Below are positions 7,079 through 15,855 of a stretch of DNA of 64,000 bases, piece by piece (position 1 is the stretch's first letter; the number at the start of each line of letters is the position of its first letter). The stretch is from Brevibacterium sp. XM4083 (GTDB lineage Bacteria; Actinomycetota; Actinomycetes; Actinomycetales; Brevibacteriaceae): positions 836,554-900,553 of the forward strand of contig NZ_VFYR02000001.1 in assembly GCF_006489205.2 (NCBI RefSeq), in the 5' to 3' direction. The position numbers and the translations under genes were made by a program. The notes beneath the pieces are model-generated. The model had not been told where the DNA came from and made no database searches. It saw only the letters and a list, made by a program, of their open reading frames with translations.

Positions 7079-8871
7079 GAAGCCGCCTCCTCGGTGTGGG
7101 GGTGGATCGTCGTCCGACCCCCGGACCCAGTGGTCACGGGCGTCGAGGCCGCAGGGGCCGCCTCGGCGCAGGTCGCATCGGGCAGGGCGTCGGGCCGATG
7201 AGGTTCGTCGGTGCGGACATGAGCGCCGATGCTCTCGGTGCGAGCCAGAGCGTGCCCGGCCATCGTCCGTGCGATGAGCGTGAGATTCGCGGTTTCGAGG
7301 TCATGCCGTTCGAGCACAACGTCGTCACTCGGGCGAAGGTCGTCTCCTTGTGGCGTGCCTGGGCGGTCGTTCGATCCGGCGCCGAGGTGGTCGAGGAGTT
7401 CGGTGAGGCCGGCAGCGGTGCGTTCGAGGCCGAGGTGCTGCCAGGCCAGCGCCTGCAGCGCCGTGCGCGACAGCGGCGCTGGGCGATGGAGCTCGTCGGT
7501 CGCCGAGGCGGTCTCCCGGTTCGGTGCCGATGCGGTTCGGTTCTCCTCGGCTCTGGTGCCGGATGCCGTCGTGCCGGCGAGCGTCATTCCGCTGTGCGTC
7601 TCCTCGTCGAGGTCGGCGGTGATCGCGGCGGCGGCCCGCGCTCCGAAGACCGCGCCTTCGAGCAGGGAGTTCGAGGCGAGACGGTTGGCTCCGTGGACGC
7701 CCGTGCAGGCTGCCTCGCCGACGGCGAAGAGGCCCTCGAGCGAGGTGCGCCCCTCGAGGTCGGTGGTGATGCCGCCCATGACGTAGTGCGCGGCGGGGGT
7801 GACGGGTATGAGGTCGTCGGCGAGCGAGAGCCCGTGGGCAGACAGGTGCGCGGCGATGCTCGGGAACCGGGCATCGACGTCGGGGATCGCCCGCGCATCG
7901 AGGTGACAGGGCCGACCGTTCTGTCCGGCCATCGTCCGGCGGAGGGCGAGGGCGACGACATTGCGCGGTGCGAGCTCGGCGCGCGGATCGATCGCGGGCA
8001 TGAACCGTCGACCGCGGGCATCGCGGAGCAGCGCCCCTGCACCGCGGACGGCCTCGGAGACGAGGAAGCCCGATCCGGCGAACGCCGTGGGATGGAATTG
8101 GACGAACTCGAGGTCGCTGACGGCCGCGCCCGCGCGGATCGCCGCGGCGAGACCGTCACCGGTCGCCGCCGGCGGATTCGTCGTGTGGGCGAAGAGCTGT
8201 CCGGCCCCGCCGGTCGCGAGGACGACGGCATCGGCGGCGATGCACTCGACAACGCCGTCGCGCCCATGCACGCGGACCCCTGTCACCGCCGGCGCCCCGG
8301 CAGCCGCCGCAGGCTCGGCGGACTGCGCAGGCCCGGTGACGAGGTCGACGAGCATCGTCTCCGTCCGCACTGCGATCCGGCCGGCGTCCGCCTCGGTGCG
8401 GACCGCGGAGCCGAGGGCCTCGACGATCGCCCGCCCCGTCGCATCCCTGCCGGAGTGATAGATCCGGGCCGCGGAATGCGCGCCCTCGAGGCCCCGCTCC
8501 CACCCTGCGGGATCGAGCGGATCGACGCGGGGCTCCAGCCCGCCGGCAGGCCCGGGATCGCCGGTCCCGCCTCGGCGATCGAAGCGCACCCCGGTCTCCG
8601 CGAGCTCACGGATGCGCGCGGGACCCTCGGTGCAGAGCACCCGGACGGCGCTCGCATCGCAGAGCCCGACACCGGCGGTCAGCGTGTCGGCGATGTGGGC
8701 GGCAGCGGAGTCATCGGGGCTGAGCACTCCGGCGATACCGCCCTGGGCCAGCGCCGTGTTCGAGTCGCCGAGGCGGTCCTTCGTCACGAGGGTGACCTCG
8801 TGGGCGCCGGCCAGGTGCCGGGCCGTGGTCAGGCCGGCGATGCCGGAGCCGATGACGACGACGTGGCCCAC
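7072..8871 (-). CDS. nadB: L-aspartate oxidase
   Basis: The 599-residue flavoprotein oxidises L-aspartate to iminoaspartate, the first step of quinolinate synthesis. The N-terminal FAD fold (GHVVVIGSGIAGLTTARHLA), the DSNTALAQGGIAGV substrate/flavin segment and the C-terminal active-site region (PAAHYVMGGITTDLEGRT, then GVHGANRLASNSLLEG) are clear. A GTG start at 8871 places the FAD motif at the very N-terminus and lies 1 nt after the nadA stop. The C-terminal 100 residues are unusually long and polar. The stop overlaps nadC. The order nadA-nadB-nadC-desulfurase points to one transcript from the 10.16-kb promoter region. Confidence 0.94.
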   Translation of the reverse strand: MGHVVVIGSGIAGLTTARHLAGAHEVTLVTKDRLGDSNTALAQGGIAGVLSPDDSAAAHIADTLTAGVGLCDASAVRVLCTEGPARIRELAETGVRFDRRGGTGDPGPAGGLEPRVDPLDPAGWERGLEGAHSAARIYHSGRDATGRAIVEALGSAVRTEADAGRIAVRTETMLVDLVTGPAQSAEPAAAAGAPAVTGVRVHGRDGVVECIAADAVVLATGGAGQLFAHTTNPPAATGDGLAAAIRAGAAVSDLEFVQFHPTAFAGSGFLVSEAVRGAGALLRDARGRRFMPAIDPRAELAPRNVVALALRRTMAGQNGRPCHLDARAIPDVDARFPSIAAHLSAHGLSLADDLIPVTPAAHYVMGGITTDLEGRTSLEGLFAVGEAACTGVHGANRLASNSLLEGAVFGARAAAAITADLDEETHSGMTLAGTTASGTRAEENRTASAPNRETASATDELHRPAPLSRTALQALAWQHLGLERTAAGLTELLDHLGAGSNDRPGTPQGDDLRPSDDVVLERHDLETANLTLIARTMAGHALARTESIGAHVRTDEPHRPDALPDATCAEAAPAASTPVTTGSGGRTTIHPHTEEAASC

Positions 8872-8872
8872 G

Positions 8873-10156
8873 TCAGATCCTCGGCTTCGCGGCGAGCATC
8901 CGGTCGAGTGCCACCCGGGCCGGGTCGGCCACCTCGGCATCGACCGTGATCTGATTGACGACCCGACCGTCGAGGAGGGATTCGAGGACCCACGCGATGT
9001 AGCCGGGGTGGATGCGGTACATCGTCGAGCACGGGCACACGACGGGGTCGAGACAGGAGATCTCGTGCTGGGGATGGTCGGCGGCGAGCCGCTGGACGAG
9101 GTTGATCTCCGTGCCGATGGCGAACGCGGTCGGTTCGGCAGCGGTTTCGATCGCCTTCGTGATGTAGGCCGTCGACCCGGACTCGTCGGCGGCGGCGACG
9201 GTCTCGCGCGGGCACTCGGGGTGGACGATGACGCGGACGTCCGGATTCGCGGCACGGGCGGCAGCGATCTGGGCGGGAGTGAAGCGCTTGTGGACGGAGC
9301 AGAAGCCCTGCCAGAGGATGACGCGGGCGTCGTCGAGGACCTCGGCGGTGTTGTTGCCCAGCGGTCGGCGGGGGTTCCACAGGGGCATCCGGCCGGGGTC
9401 GATGCCCATGTCGATGGCGGTGTTGCGGCCGAGGTGCTGGTCGGGGAAGAAGAGGACGCGGTGCCCGCGTTCGAAGGCCCAGTCGAGCACCACCTCGGCG
9501 TTCGATGAGGTGCACACGATTCCGCCGTTGCGGCCGCAGAATCCCTTGATCGCGGCCGAGGAGTTCATGTACGTCACGGGGACGACGGGCACCTTGCCGG
9601 ATGCGTCGGGTGCGGTGCCCCACAGCTCGGCCAGTTGCTCCCAGCAGTCCTCGACCTCATCGATCGTCGCCATGTCGGCCATCGAGCACCCGGCGGCGAG
9701 GTTGGGGAGGATGACGGCCTGGTCAGGGGTCGAGAGGAGGTCGGCGGTCTCGGCCATGAAGTGGACGCCGCAGAAGACGATCGCCTCGGCGTCGGGATGG
9801 TTCTGGGCGGCACCGGCGAGCATGAACGAGTCCCCGATGTAGTCGGCGTGTTCGACGACCTCGACGCGCTGGTAGTGGTGGCCGAGCATGACGACGCGGT
9901 CACCGAGCGCAGTCTTGGCGGCGATGATCCGCTCCCGCAGCTCATCCGCCGAGGCGTCCCGGTACTCCTGCGGGATCTCGCCCTGACGCGGCGCCGAGGC
10001 GGGGACCGGGTCAGCGGTCGAAGCGCCGGGGCCGTAGCCGGGGGAGGCGTCGACGTCCCACGGTGCGGTGACGAGGTCGTCGCCGCACATCGATCCTGCG
10101 GTGGTGCCGGCGGAGATGTCTTTGAGGGTGAGCTCGATCGAGGCTGTCGTGGTCAT
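8873..10156 (-). CDS. nadA: Quinolinate synthase
   Basis: The 427-residue enzyme condenses iminoaspartate with dihydroxyacetone phosphate using a 4Fe-4S cluster. Cluster cysteines are visible in the family contexts IVFCGVHFM (~residue 127), WQGFCSVH (~290) and [15 protein letters not shown] (~380). The HHYQR and GDSF motifs near residues 93-107 bind substrate. The first 60 residues are a low-complexity extension before the conserved core. GAAGGA 7-8 nt before the ATG at 10156 fixes the start. It is the first gene of the NAD operon and is divergent from panB across a 224-nt gap. Confidence 0.95.
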   Translation of the reverse strand: MTTTASIELTLKDISAGTTAGSMCGDDLVTAPWDVDASPGYGPGASTADPVPASAPRQGEIPQEYRDASADELRERIIAAKTALGDRVVMLGHHYQRVEVVEHADYIGDSFMLAGAAQNHPDAEAIVFCGVHFMAETADLLSTPDQAVILPNLAAGCSMADMATIDEVEDCWEQLAELWGTAPDASGKVPVVPVTYMNSSAAIKGFCGRNGGIVCTSSNAEVVLDWAFERGHRVLFFPDQHLGRNTAIDMGIDPGRMPLWNPRRPLGNNTAEVLDDARVILWQGFCSVHKRFTPAQIAAARAANPDVRVIVHPECPRETVAAADESGSTAYITKAIETAAEPTAFAIGTEINLVQRLAADHPQHEISCLDPVVCPCSTMYRIHPGYIAWVLESLLDGRVVNQITVDAEVADPARVALDRMLAAKPRI

Positions 10157-10188
10157 CGTCGTCCTTCGGGGTTCGGCACCTTATTTGC

Positions 10189-10225
10189 GCACTTTTGAGC
10201 TTAATCATCTGTGGCGGGAAAGTGC
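10189..10225. promoter_or_regulatory. Inverted repeat in the nadA-panB divergent region (possible operator)
   Basis: GCACTTT at 10189-10195 and AAAGTGC at 10219-10225 form a 7-bp inverted repeat with a 23-nt spacer in the most AT-rich part of the nadA upstream region. Its location fits a regulator site or part of the nadA promoter. I cannot match it to a known NAD repressor box, so this is a weak call. Confidence 0.3.
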
Positions 10226-10380
10226 AACCGACGCGGACCCGGGTACGCTGGTGGCAGGCTCGCGATCCGGGCCGGCTCCATGACAACGGTGCTTGCGACC
10301 GGTGCAGGCAGGCAGCGCGCGACCGCGCGGATGCCCCGGCCCACCGTGCGCGCCGAGACAGCCAACCACAGAGGATTCCC

Positions 10381-11244
10381 ATGCCCGATGCGGCAGACGA
10401 CAGCAGGCAGACAGAGACGACGCCGGTGTACGGGTCGGGGGCACCGCCGCGGCGCGTGCGCACCGTCGATCTGCTCAAGGCGAAGGCCGAGGGACGGCGC
10501 TGGGCGATGCTGACCAGCTACGACCAGTACACCGCCGCGCTCTTCGAGGAGGCGGGAGTCGAGGCGCTCCTCGTCGGCGACTCCGCGGCGAACAACGTCT
10601 TCGGCTACGACACGACGCTGCCGGTGACCGTCGACGAGCTCATCCCGCTCGCCCGCGCCGTCGCCCGCGCGACCTCGCGGGCCCTCATCGTCGCCGACCT
10701 GCCCTTCGGCAGCTACGAGATCTCCGATGAGCAGGCCGTCGCCACGGCCGTGCGCTTCATGAAGGAGGCCGAGGTCCACGCCGTCAAGCTCGAAGGCGGG
10801 CAGCAGGTCGCCTCCCGGATCCGCGCGATCACCGCGGCCGGGATCCCCGTCATGGCGCACATCGGGTTCACCCCGCAGGCCGAGCACAACCTCGGAGGCT
10901 ATCGCGTCCAGGGCCGCGGTGATGCCGCCGACGCCCTGCTCGCCGATGCCCGTGCCGTCGCCGAGGCGGGGGCGTTCTCCGTGGTCATGGAGATGGTGCC
11001 AGCCCCGCTGGCCGCCCAGGTCACCGCCGAGCTGAGCATCCCGACCGTCGGCATCGGGGCCGGCGCGGACTGCGATGCGCAGGTCCTCGTGTGGCAGGAC
11101 ATGGCGGGTCTGCGGCCGGGGAAGGCACCTCGTTTCGTCAAGCGCTTCGCCGATGTCCGATCCGTCCTCACCGAGGCGGTCGAGACCTATGTCGCCGAGG
11201 TGGCCGGCGGACAGTTCCCCGAACCCGAGCGGAGCTTCGAGTGA
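10381..11244 (+). CDS. panB: 3-methyl-2-oxobutanoate hydroxymethyltransferase
   Basis: The 287-residue enzyme makes ketopantoate in pantothenate/CoA synthesis. It shows the PanB signatures [13 protein letters not shown] (~residue 40), [20 protein letters not shown] (metal-binding Asp, ~63-82), the EISDEQAV and VKLEGG segments, [10 protein letters not shown] (~160) and [22 protein letters not shown] (~220). AGAGGA lies 6 nt before the ATG at 10381, which fixes the start inside a longer open frame. It overlaps panC by one base (TGATG), indicating coupling. A TACGCT hexamer at 10244-10249 may be its -10 element. Confidence 0.95.
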   Translation: MPDAADDSRQTETTPVYGSGAPPRRVRTVDLLKAKAEGRRWAMLTSYDQYTAALFEEAGVEALLVGDSAANNVFGYDTTLPVTVDELIPLARAVARATSRALIVADLPFGSYEISDEQAVATAVRFMKEAEVHAVKLEGGQQVASRIRAITAAGIPVMAHIGFTPQAEHNLGGYRVQGRGDAADALLADARAVAEAGAFSVVMEMVPAPLAAQVTAELSIPTVGIGAGADCDAQVLVWQDMAGLRPGKAPRFVKRFADVRSVLTEAVETYVAEVAGGQFPEPERSFE

Positions 11245-12272
11245 TGTCGTCGGCGCAGGCGAAGGGGTCGCAGGCGGACGGGTCGGGTGCATCGGGGGCG
11301 CGAGCGGCTGAGCCGGGCGCTGCGACCTCGGGTGCGGAGGCATCGGGTGCTGCGACCTCGGGCGCGGAGGCGTCGGGGACTGAGAACCGGGCCGGTGGCC
11401 TGGAGATCGGCGGGATTCCCGCGCTGCGGGAGTGGCGGAAGCGGCAGACCGGGACGGTCGCGCTCGTGCCGACGATGGGCGCCCTCCACTCCGGGCACCG
11501 CGCGCTCATGGAGCGTGCCCGGCAGACGGCCGACCACCTCGTCGTGTCGATCTTCGTCAATCCGCTCCAGTTCGGCCCCGGCGAGGACTTCACGCGCTAC
11601 CCGCGCCCCTTCGCCGAGGACATCGCCGCGTGCGAGGAGGCCGGAGCCGATTTCGTCTTCGCCCCGGCGTTCATCGAGATGTACCCGTCGGCCCCCGAGG
11701 TCACCGTCACCGGCGGACGCATGGGTGCGGTGTTCGAAGGAGCCGACCGGCCCGGCCATTTCGATGGGGTGCTCACGGTCGTGACGAAGCTCTTCACCCT
11801 CATCGAGCCCGATGTCACCGTCTTCGGGCTCAAAGACATCCAGCAGTTCTCCCTGGTCAGGCGACTCATCGCCGACCTCGACTTCGATATCGAGCTCATC
11901 GGCCTGCCCGTCGTCCGCGACCGCGACGGCCTGGCGACCTCGAGCCGGAACGAATACCTCAGCCCGGGGGAGAGGGCTGCGGCGCTCGCGATTCCCCGCG
12001 CACTGGCGGCGGCGGAGAAGGCGGTGCGCATCGACAATGCGCTGCCGCCCGACACCCTCGAAGTCGCCCGCCGGGTGCTCGACATCGGCATTGAGTCGGC
12101 CCAGGCGGACGGCGGACCCGACGTCAGGGTCCACTACCTCAGTCTCGTCGACGCGGCGACCCTGCAGCCGGTGGCCGACCATTTCCGCGGTTCGGCGCTG
12201 CTGCTCGCCGCGGTCACCGTCGGCACGACCCGGCTCATCGACAACGTGCCGGTGGAATTCTCCGCGGAGTAA
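11244..12272 (+). CDS. panC: Pantothenate synthetase with a repeat-containing N-terminal extension
   Basis: The 342-residue product ligates pantoate to beta-alanine using ATP. The catalytic core begins near residue 57 with VALVPTMGALHSGHRAL (HIGH-type ATP site) and continues with VSIFVNPLQFGPGEDFTRYPR, the VFGLKDIQQ segment and VRDRDGLATSSRN (KMSKS-like loop). The first 50 residues are an Ala/Gly/Ser extension containing a ten-residue repeat (AATSGAEASG) twice; most PanC proteins lack it. The true start could therefore be internal, but no better ribosome site is visible. No panD lies next to it in this window. Confidence 0.93.
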   Translation: MSSAQAKGSQADGSGASGARAAEPGAATSGAEASGAATSGAEASGTENRAGGLEIGGIPALREWRKRQTGTVALVPTMGALHSGHRALMERARQTADHLVVSIFVNPLQFGPGEDFTRYPRPFAEDIAACEEAGADFVFAPAFIEMYPSAPEVTVTGGRMGAVFEGADRPGHFDGVLTVVTKLFTLIEPDVTVFGLKDIQQFSLVRRLIADLDFDIELIGLPVVRDRDGLATSSRNEYLSPGERAAALAIPRALAAAEKAVRIDNALPPDTLEVARRVLDIGIESAQADGGPDVRVHYLSLVDAATLQPVADHFRGSALLLAAVTVGTTRLIDNVPVEFSAE

Positions 12273-12795
12273 TTGCCGGGTCATTGTCAACGATCACAGG
12301 ACGATTCTCGGGCGATCCGTCGAGGTGATTCTGCGGCTGATGAGCGATTCCCCGGCGGCGCGGCGGTGAGCGAATGCGGACTCGGATCGATCCGTTTCGC
12401 GGCCATTCTTGCATTCGCCGCCGGCCGCGCGCATTGACCGCTATTCGCGTCCGGGGCAGACGAATGCCGACCATTCCGGCAGCTCGGCGGTCACTCTGGT
12501 CATCGCTGAGGACGCGCGCCGGGAATGCCTTCCGTTCGAGGTCAGGTCGGTGAGCGGCTCGACCTGCCGGCCGCCGAAATGCGTTCTCGATGCACAATTG
12601 TGATCGCCATATGAACGTCTTGTTAAGGCATTGAAATAAACGGATGAATGGCGCAGTCGCCGATTGTCATTTCGGTCGAAATCCGAGATGAAAGCCGACG
12701 CACCCTTGTCCGGTGTGCTCCATTCGAATAGGCTCCGAATCAACAAGCGGCAATGACGCCTTGTTAGTCCGCAGAATCCGAAGGAGACAACGGAA
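12273..12795. other. 523-nt intergenic region upstream of the MscS-like gene
   Basis: I see no convincing gene here. The first 330 nt are ordinary high-GC sequence without good hairpins. The last 190 nt are more AT-rich and contain the promoter described separately at 12706-12734. A rho-independent terminator for panC is not evident. Confidence 0.5.
12706..12734 (+). promoter_or_regulatory. Sigma-70-type promoter of the MscS-like gene
   Basis: TTGTCC and TAGGCT are separated by exactly 17 nt, placing a start of transcription near 12741. This leaves a leader of about 55 nt with a good ribosome site (GAAGGAGA, 12778-12785) before the ATG at 12796. Confidence 0.55.
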
Positions 12796-14367
12796 ATGCA
12801 AGACATATGGCCGGTCCTCATCAATGTGGGCCTTGCAATTCTCATTCTCATCGTCACGTGGATCGTCGCATCGATCGTCAAATGGGCCATCGGCAAGCTC
12901 GTGGCCAAGATCCCGGCTCTGCAGAGAGACGGGCACAACGGTCAGCAGATCGGCCGCTCGGTCGGGCAGATCGCGGGACTCGTCATCTGGATCCTCGGTC
13001 TCATCGCGGTCCTCCAGCTGTTCGCCCTCGATCAGGTGCTCACGCCGCTGCAGGGACTGGCGAATGGAATCTTCGGGTTCCTTCCCAACATCATCGGCGC
13101 CGGTTTCATCTTCCTCATCGGCTATGTGTTCGCGAAGATCGCCAAGCAGCTCGTCGTCACCGCCCTTGGTGCCGTCGATCTCAGCCGACTGACCTCGAAG
13201 TTCAAGTCGATCGGCGACCGTGCGGTCAGCGTCGCCGATTCCGACGGGGGCTTCCGCCGTCCCGGTGGCACGTCGCAGCCGAACGCGAACCTCGACCAGC
13301 AGGGTGCGCCCATGGGCCAGGGCGGACCGGCGGGACCGGGGCAGCCCGGTGGTCAGCCGCCGCAGGGTCAGCCGATGCCGCCGCAGGGGCAGCCCGGCCA
13401 AGGCCATCCAGGTCAGGGTCACCCGGGTCAGCAGGGTTACGGTCAGCAGGGCCACACCGGTCAGCAGGGCTACGGCCAGCCGAACGCGCAGGCCGATGCG
13501 AACGCTCGGGTCGTCAACCTCGTCGGCAATCTCGTCTTCGGAATCATCATCATCGTCGTCTCGATCGCGGCGCTGCAGGTGCTCGGCATCGCAGCGATCT
13601 CCGATCCCGCCCAGCAGATGCTCGAGATGTTCCTCCAGGCGATCCCGCTCATCATCGCCGCGGCCATCCTGCTCACCATCGGCTGGGTGATCGCGAAGTT
13701 CCTCGGCAACCTGCTCGAGGAGATCCTCCGCGGTGTCGGCACCGACAAGGCGATCGACTCGATCGGCATCTTCCCCGCGGGCACGAGCGCGTCGTCGGTG
13801 ATCACGAAGATCGTCCAAGTCGCCATCATGATCTTCTTCGCGATCATGGCCACGAGGATGCTCGGCTTCCCCGAGATCACCAACATCCTCAATGAGATCC
13901 TCGCGCTGGGCGGCAGCGTCCTCTTCGGCGCGGTGATCATCGCGGCCGGCTTCCTCATCGCGGCGCTCATCGGCAAGTTCATCACGAACAACCTCGCGAG
14001 CAAGGTGCTGCGCTACTCGGCGATCGCGCTCTTCATCGCGATGGGCCTGCGCTACATGGGCATCGCCGATTCGATCATCAACCTCGCGTTCGGTGCCGTC
14101 GTCATCGGCGGAGCCGCGGCCGCCGCACTCGCGTTCGGCCTCGGCGGTCGGGAGGCCGCTTCGCGACTGCTCGGCAAGGTCGAGGATGAAGCGGCCGATG
14201 TCGTCGAGTCCTCGGTCGGAGATCCGACCGGCGACCGCCTCGGCGGTGCGACCGGCCGCGCAACCGGTGCCGGTCCGGTCGGCGGCGGTGCGGCTCCCGG
14301 TGCCGGCCCCGGCGCGGGTTCGGTCGGTGACGGTCCGCGCGGCGACGGCCCCAGCCACAGCGACTGA
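12796..14367 (+). CDS. MscS-related conserved-TM-helix membrane protein
   Basis: The 523-residue integral membrane protein has about ten hydrophobic helices in two blocks. Residues ~8-130 hold the first TM-helix repeat (VGLAILILIVTWIVASIV, later GFIFLIGYVFAKIAKQLV), and residues ~235-455 hold further copies of the same pattern. Such repeats are typical of small-conductance mechanosensitive-channel relatives with the conserved-TM-helix domain. Between the blocks (~155-230) lies a soluble linker of Gly, Gln, Pro and His with repeats such as QPGQGHPGQ and QQGYGQ. The C-terminus is another Gly/Ala/Pro-rich tail. A GAAGGAGA site and a promoter upstream fix the start. An osmotic or membrane-tension role is inferred from family only. 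Confidence 0.8.
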   Translation: MQDIWPVLINVGLAILILIVTWIVASIVKWAIGKLVAKIPALQRDGHNGQQIGRSVGQIAGLVIWILGLIAVLQLFALDQVLTPLQGLANGIFGFLPNIIGAGFIFLIGYVFAKIAKQLVVTALGAVDLSRLTSKFKSIGDRAVSVADSDGGFRRPGGTSQPNANLDQQGAPMGQGGPAGPGQPGGQPPQGQPMPPQGQPGQGHPGQGHPGQQGYGQQGHTGQQGYGQPNAQADANARVVNLVGNLVFGIIIIVVSIAALQVLGIAAISDPAQQMLEMFLQAIPLIIAAAILLTIGWVIAKFLGNLLEEILRGVGTDKAIDSIGIFPAGTSASSVITKIVQVAIMIFFAIMATRMLGFPEITNILNEILALGGSVLFGAVIIAAGFLIAALIGKFITNNLASKVLRYSAIALFIAMGLRYMGIADSIINLAFGAVVIGGAAAAALAFGLGGREAASRLLGKVEDEAADVVESSVGDPTGDRLGGATGRATGAGPVGGGAAPGAGPGAGSVGDGPRGDGPSHSD

Positions 14368-14434
14368 GCCTGACCCGGCCCGAGCCGCTCGCCGCATTCT
14401 CCGCGGTGGCGGTTCGGCCGGGACAGAAGTCAGC

Positions 14435-14472
14435 GGCGCCGGTGTCCGAGAGCGATCTCGGGCACCGGCGCC
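14435..14472 (+). terminator. Hairpin after the MscS-like gene
   Basis: A 17-bp stem (one G-T wobble) with a 4-nt loop lies 68 nt after the stop codon; the arms begin GGCGCCGGTG and end CACCGGCGCC. There is no clear T-run, so termination may be of the GC-hairpin type common in actinobacteria. Confidence 0.55.
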
Positions 14473-14569
14473 GTCGCGTGTGGTGGCGGTCGCCAGGGTC
14501 GCCTCTCCGCCCGCACCAGTCGCCGTGCCGTCCCGCCGTGTCACCCGGCCATGTCGCGCCGATAGGCAG

Positions 14570-14923
14570 TGCCGCGCCGAGGGTGGCGAGGGCGAAAAGT
14601 CGATCTGCAGGCGAAAGATGCGGGGCGCTGAGATTCTGCGGGCCAGAAGGAGAACGGCGGGCGATCAGTCGTCCGCCGTTGTACTTTCGGCCGACACAAG
14701 CTGCGGCGCAGGTGTGTCGTCGCACCGATCGTGTTGCGAGATGCCGCGCCGCATGTGGCGTTGGCGAAAAGTCGATCTGCGGGCGAACGGTGCGGGGCGC
14801 TGAGATTCTGCGGGCCAAAAGCAGAACGGCGGGCGATCAGTCGTCCGCAGTTGTACTTTTGGCCGACACGGGCCGCGGTGCAGGTGTGTCGTCGCGGCGG
14901 CCGTGCGATGGGAGGCCGCGCCG
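14570..14923. repeat. Two full copies of a 172-bp tandem repeat in a convergent gap
   Basis: Copy one spans 14570-14741 and copy two 14742-14913. A third copy starts at 14914 and is lost after about 10 bp. Matching landmarks always lie 172 bp apart (for example GGCGAAAAGTCGATCTGC at 14591 and 14763). Each copy holds an imperfect 20-bp palindrome whose arms start GGCC and end AACGGCGG (14641-14692 and 14813-14864). In that palindrome copy two has A-T pairs where copy one has an A-C mismatch and a G-T wobble, so the fold is at least as good in both. The 580-nt gap 14368-14947 holds this array and the terminator, with no gene. Confidence 0.85.
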
Positions 14924-14947
14924 CTCACACCACAACCGGCGGGGGCG

Positions 14948-15664
14948 TCACATCGGGATGGCGGCGACCGTGATGCCCATGACGACGAGGATGCCTGCGG
15001 AGACGGCTTCGATCCAGAAGTCGGTGCTGCGGCGCTGGAGGGCAGCGGCGGCGAATCCGGCGATGAGGGCGAGCAGGATCTGGTAGGCGAGCAGCAGCCC
15101 GACGACGATCGCGACGAGGAGCACGTAGTCGGTGCCCGCGGGGGAGGCGGGGACGAGCGTCGGCATGACGGCGAGGAAGAAGAGACCCGCCTTGGGATTC
15201 GACAGGGAGGAGAGCAGGCCGCGGCGGTAGGAGATGATCGAGGCGAGCTGGCCCCACGGGTGGGCGCCCTTGGCCGGGGCCACCTCGGCGACGAGGTCGT
15301 CGGCGACGATGTCATCGGTGGCCGCCGCGATCTCGCCGACCGGTCCCAGCGGGGCGGTGCCGCGCAGTTCGCGGCGGATCTTCAGCGCCTGCCGAGCGGC
15401 GAGGACGCCGAGGAAGCAGAGGTAGGCGCCGCCGACGATCTTGAGCACGAGGAGTGCCGAGGGGTAGGCGGTGAGCAGTGCGGAGATCCCGGTGAGCGCG
15501 GCGATCATCCAGATCGTCATGCCGGTCGCCGAACCGAGGGAGTAGATGAGCCCGGCCTTGCGGCGCAGTGCCGAGAGCCGCACGGTGAGGATCGTCTCGG
15601 GTCCGGGGGTGACCGCGAGAACGGTGGCGGCGCCGGCGATGGTGATGAGCTCAGGACCGGTCAT
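14948..15664 (-). CDS. LysE/RhtB-family amino-acid exporter
   Basis: The 238-residue membrane protein has the six-helix LysE layout: the start MTGPELITIAGAATVLAVTPGP carries the family TPGP motif, and the second helix follows with RRKAGLIYSLGSATG. A longer-than-usual acidic loop (about residues 115-150) separates helices three and four. FNPK-like motif SNPKAGLFFLAVMP is present near residue 165. AGGAG 5 nt before ATG 15664 fixes the start. It is divergent from a LysR-type regulator, the classic arrangement for an inducible exporter of lysine/arginine or similar solutes; the substrate is not determined. Confidence 0.85.
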   Translation of the reverse strand: MTGPELITIAGAATVLAVTPGPETILTVRLSALRRKAGLIYSLGSATGMTIWMIAALTGISALLTAYPSALLVLKIVGGAYLCFLGVLAARQALKIRRELRGTAPLGPVGEIAAATDDIVADDLVAEVAPAKGAHPWGQLASIISYRRGLLSSLSNPKAGLFFLAVMPTLVPASPAGTDYVLLVAIVVGLLLAYQILLALIAGFAAAALQRRSTDFWIEAVSAGILVVMGITVAAIPM

Positions 15665-15785
15665 GGGACTCCTGTCGGGGTGGTGGTGCACGTGCTGGCG
15701 GGGACGAACGAGCCGGATGCCGGCCGACAGCGACCGAGACACGGCGGGCGCGAATCACGCCGATGACCAGTCTGCCGCAGAAAAA

Positions 15786-15828
15786 GCGTTGCGAAAAGCA
15801 ATCATTCTCAAACAATCATCAGGCGTCA
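15786..15828. promoter_or_regulatory. AT-rich operator region between lysE-like and lysR-like genes
   Basis: This is the only AT-rich block of the divergent gap. It contains the small palindrome TTGCGAAAAGCAA (15789-15801) followed by ATTCTCAAACAATCATC. LysR regulators generally bind such interrupted dyads next to their own gene, so this is the likely target site. The assignment is positional. Confidence 0.4.
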
Positions 15829-15855
15829 CCGAACGATCTCGGCTACCCTGGACGC

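Noticed and set aside
12667..14544. Very long minus-strand open frame opposite the MscS-like gene
   Set aside because: It is an antisense shadow typical of 70% G+C DNA; the product is Arg/Asp/Glu-rich low complexity without motifs, while the plus-strand frame has clear membrane helices.
14102..14818. Minus-strand open frame through the 172-bp repeat
   Set aside because: The repeat period is not a multiple of three, so the copies are read in different frames; composition is shadow-like.
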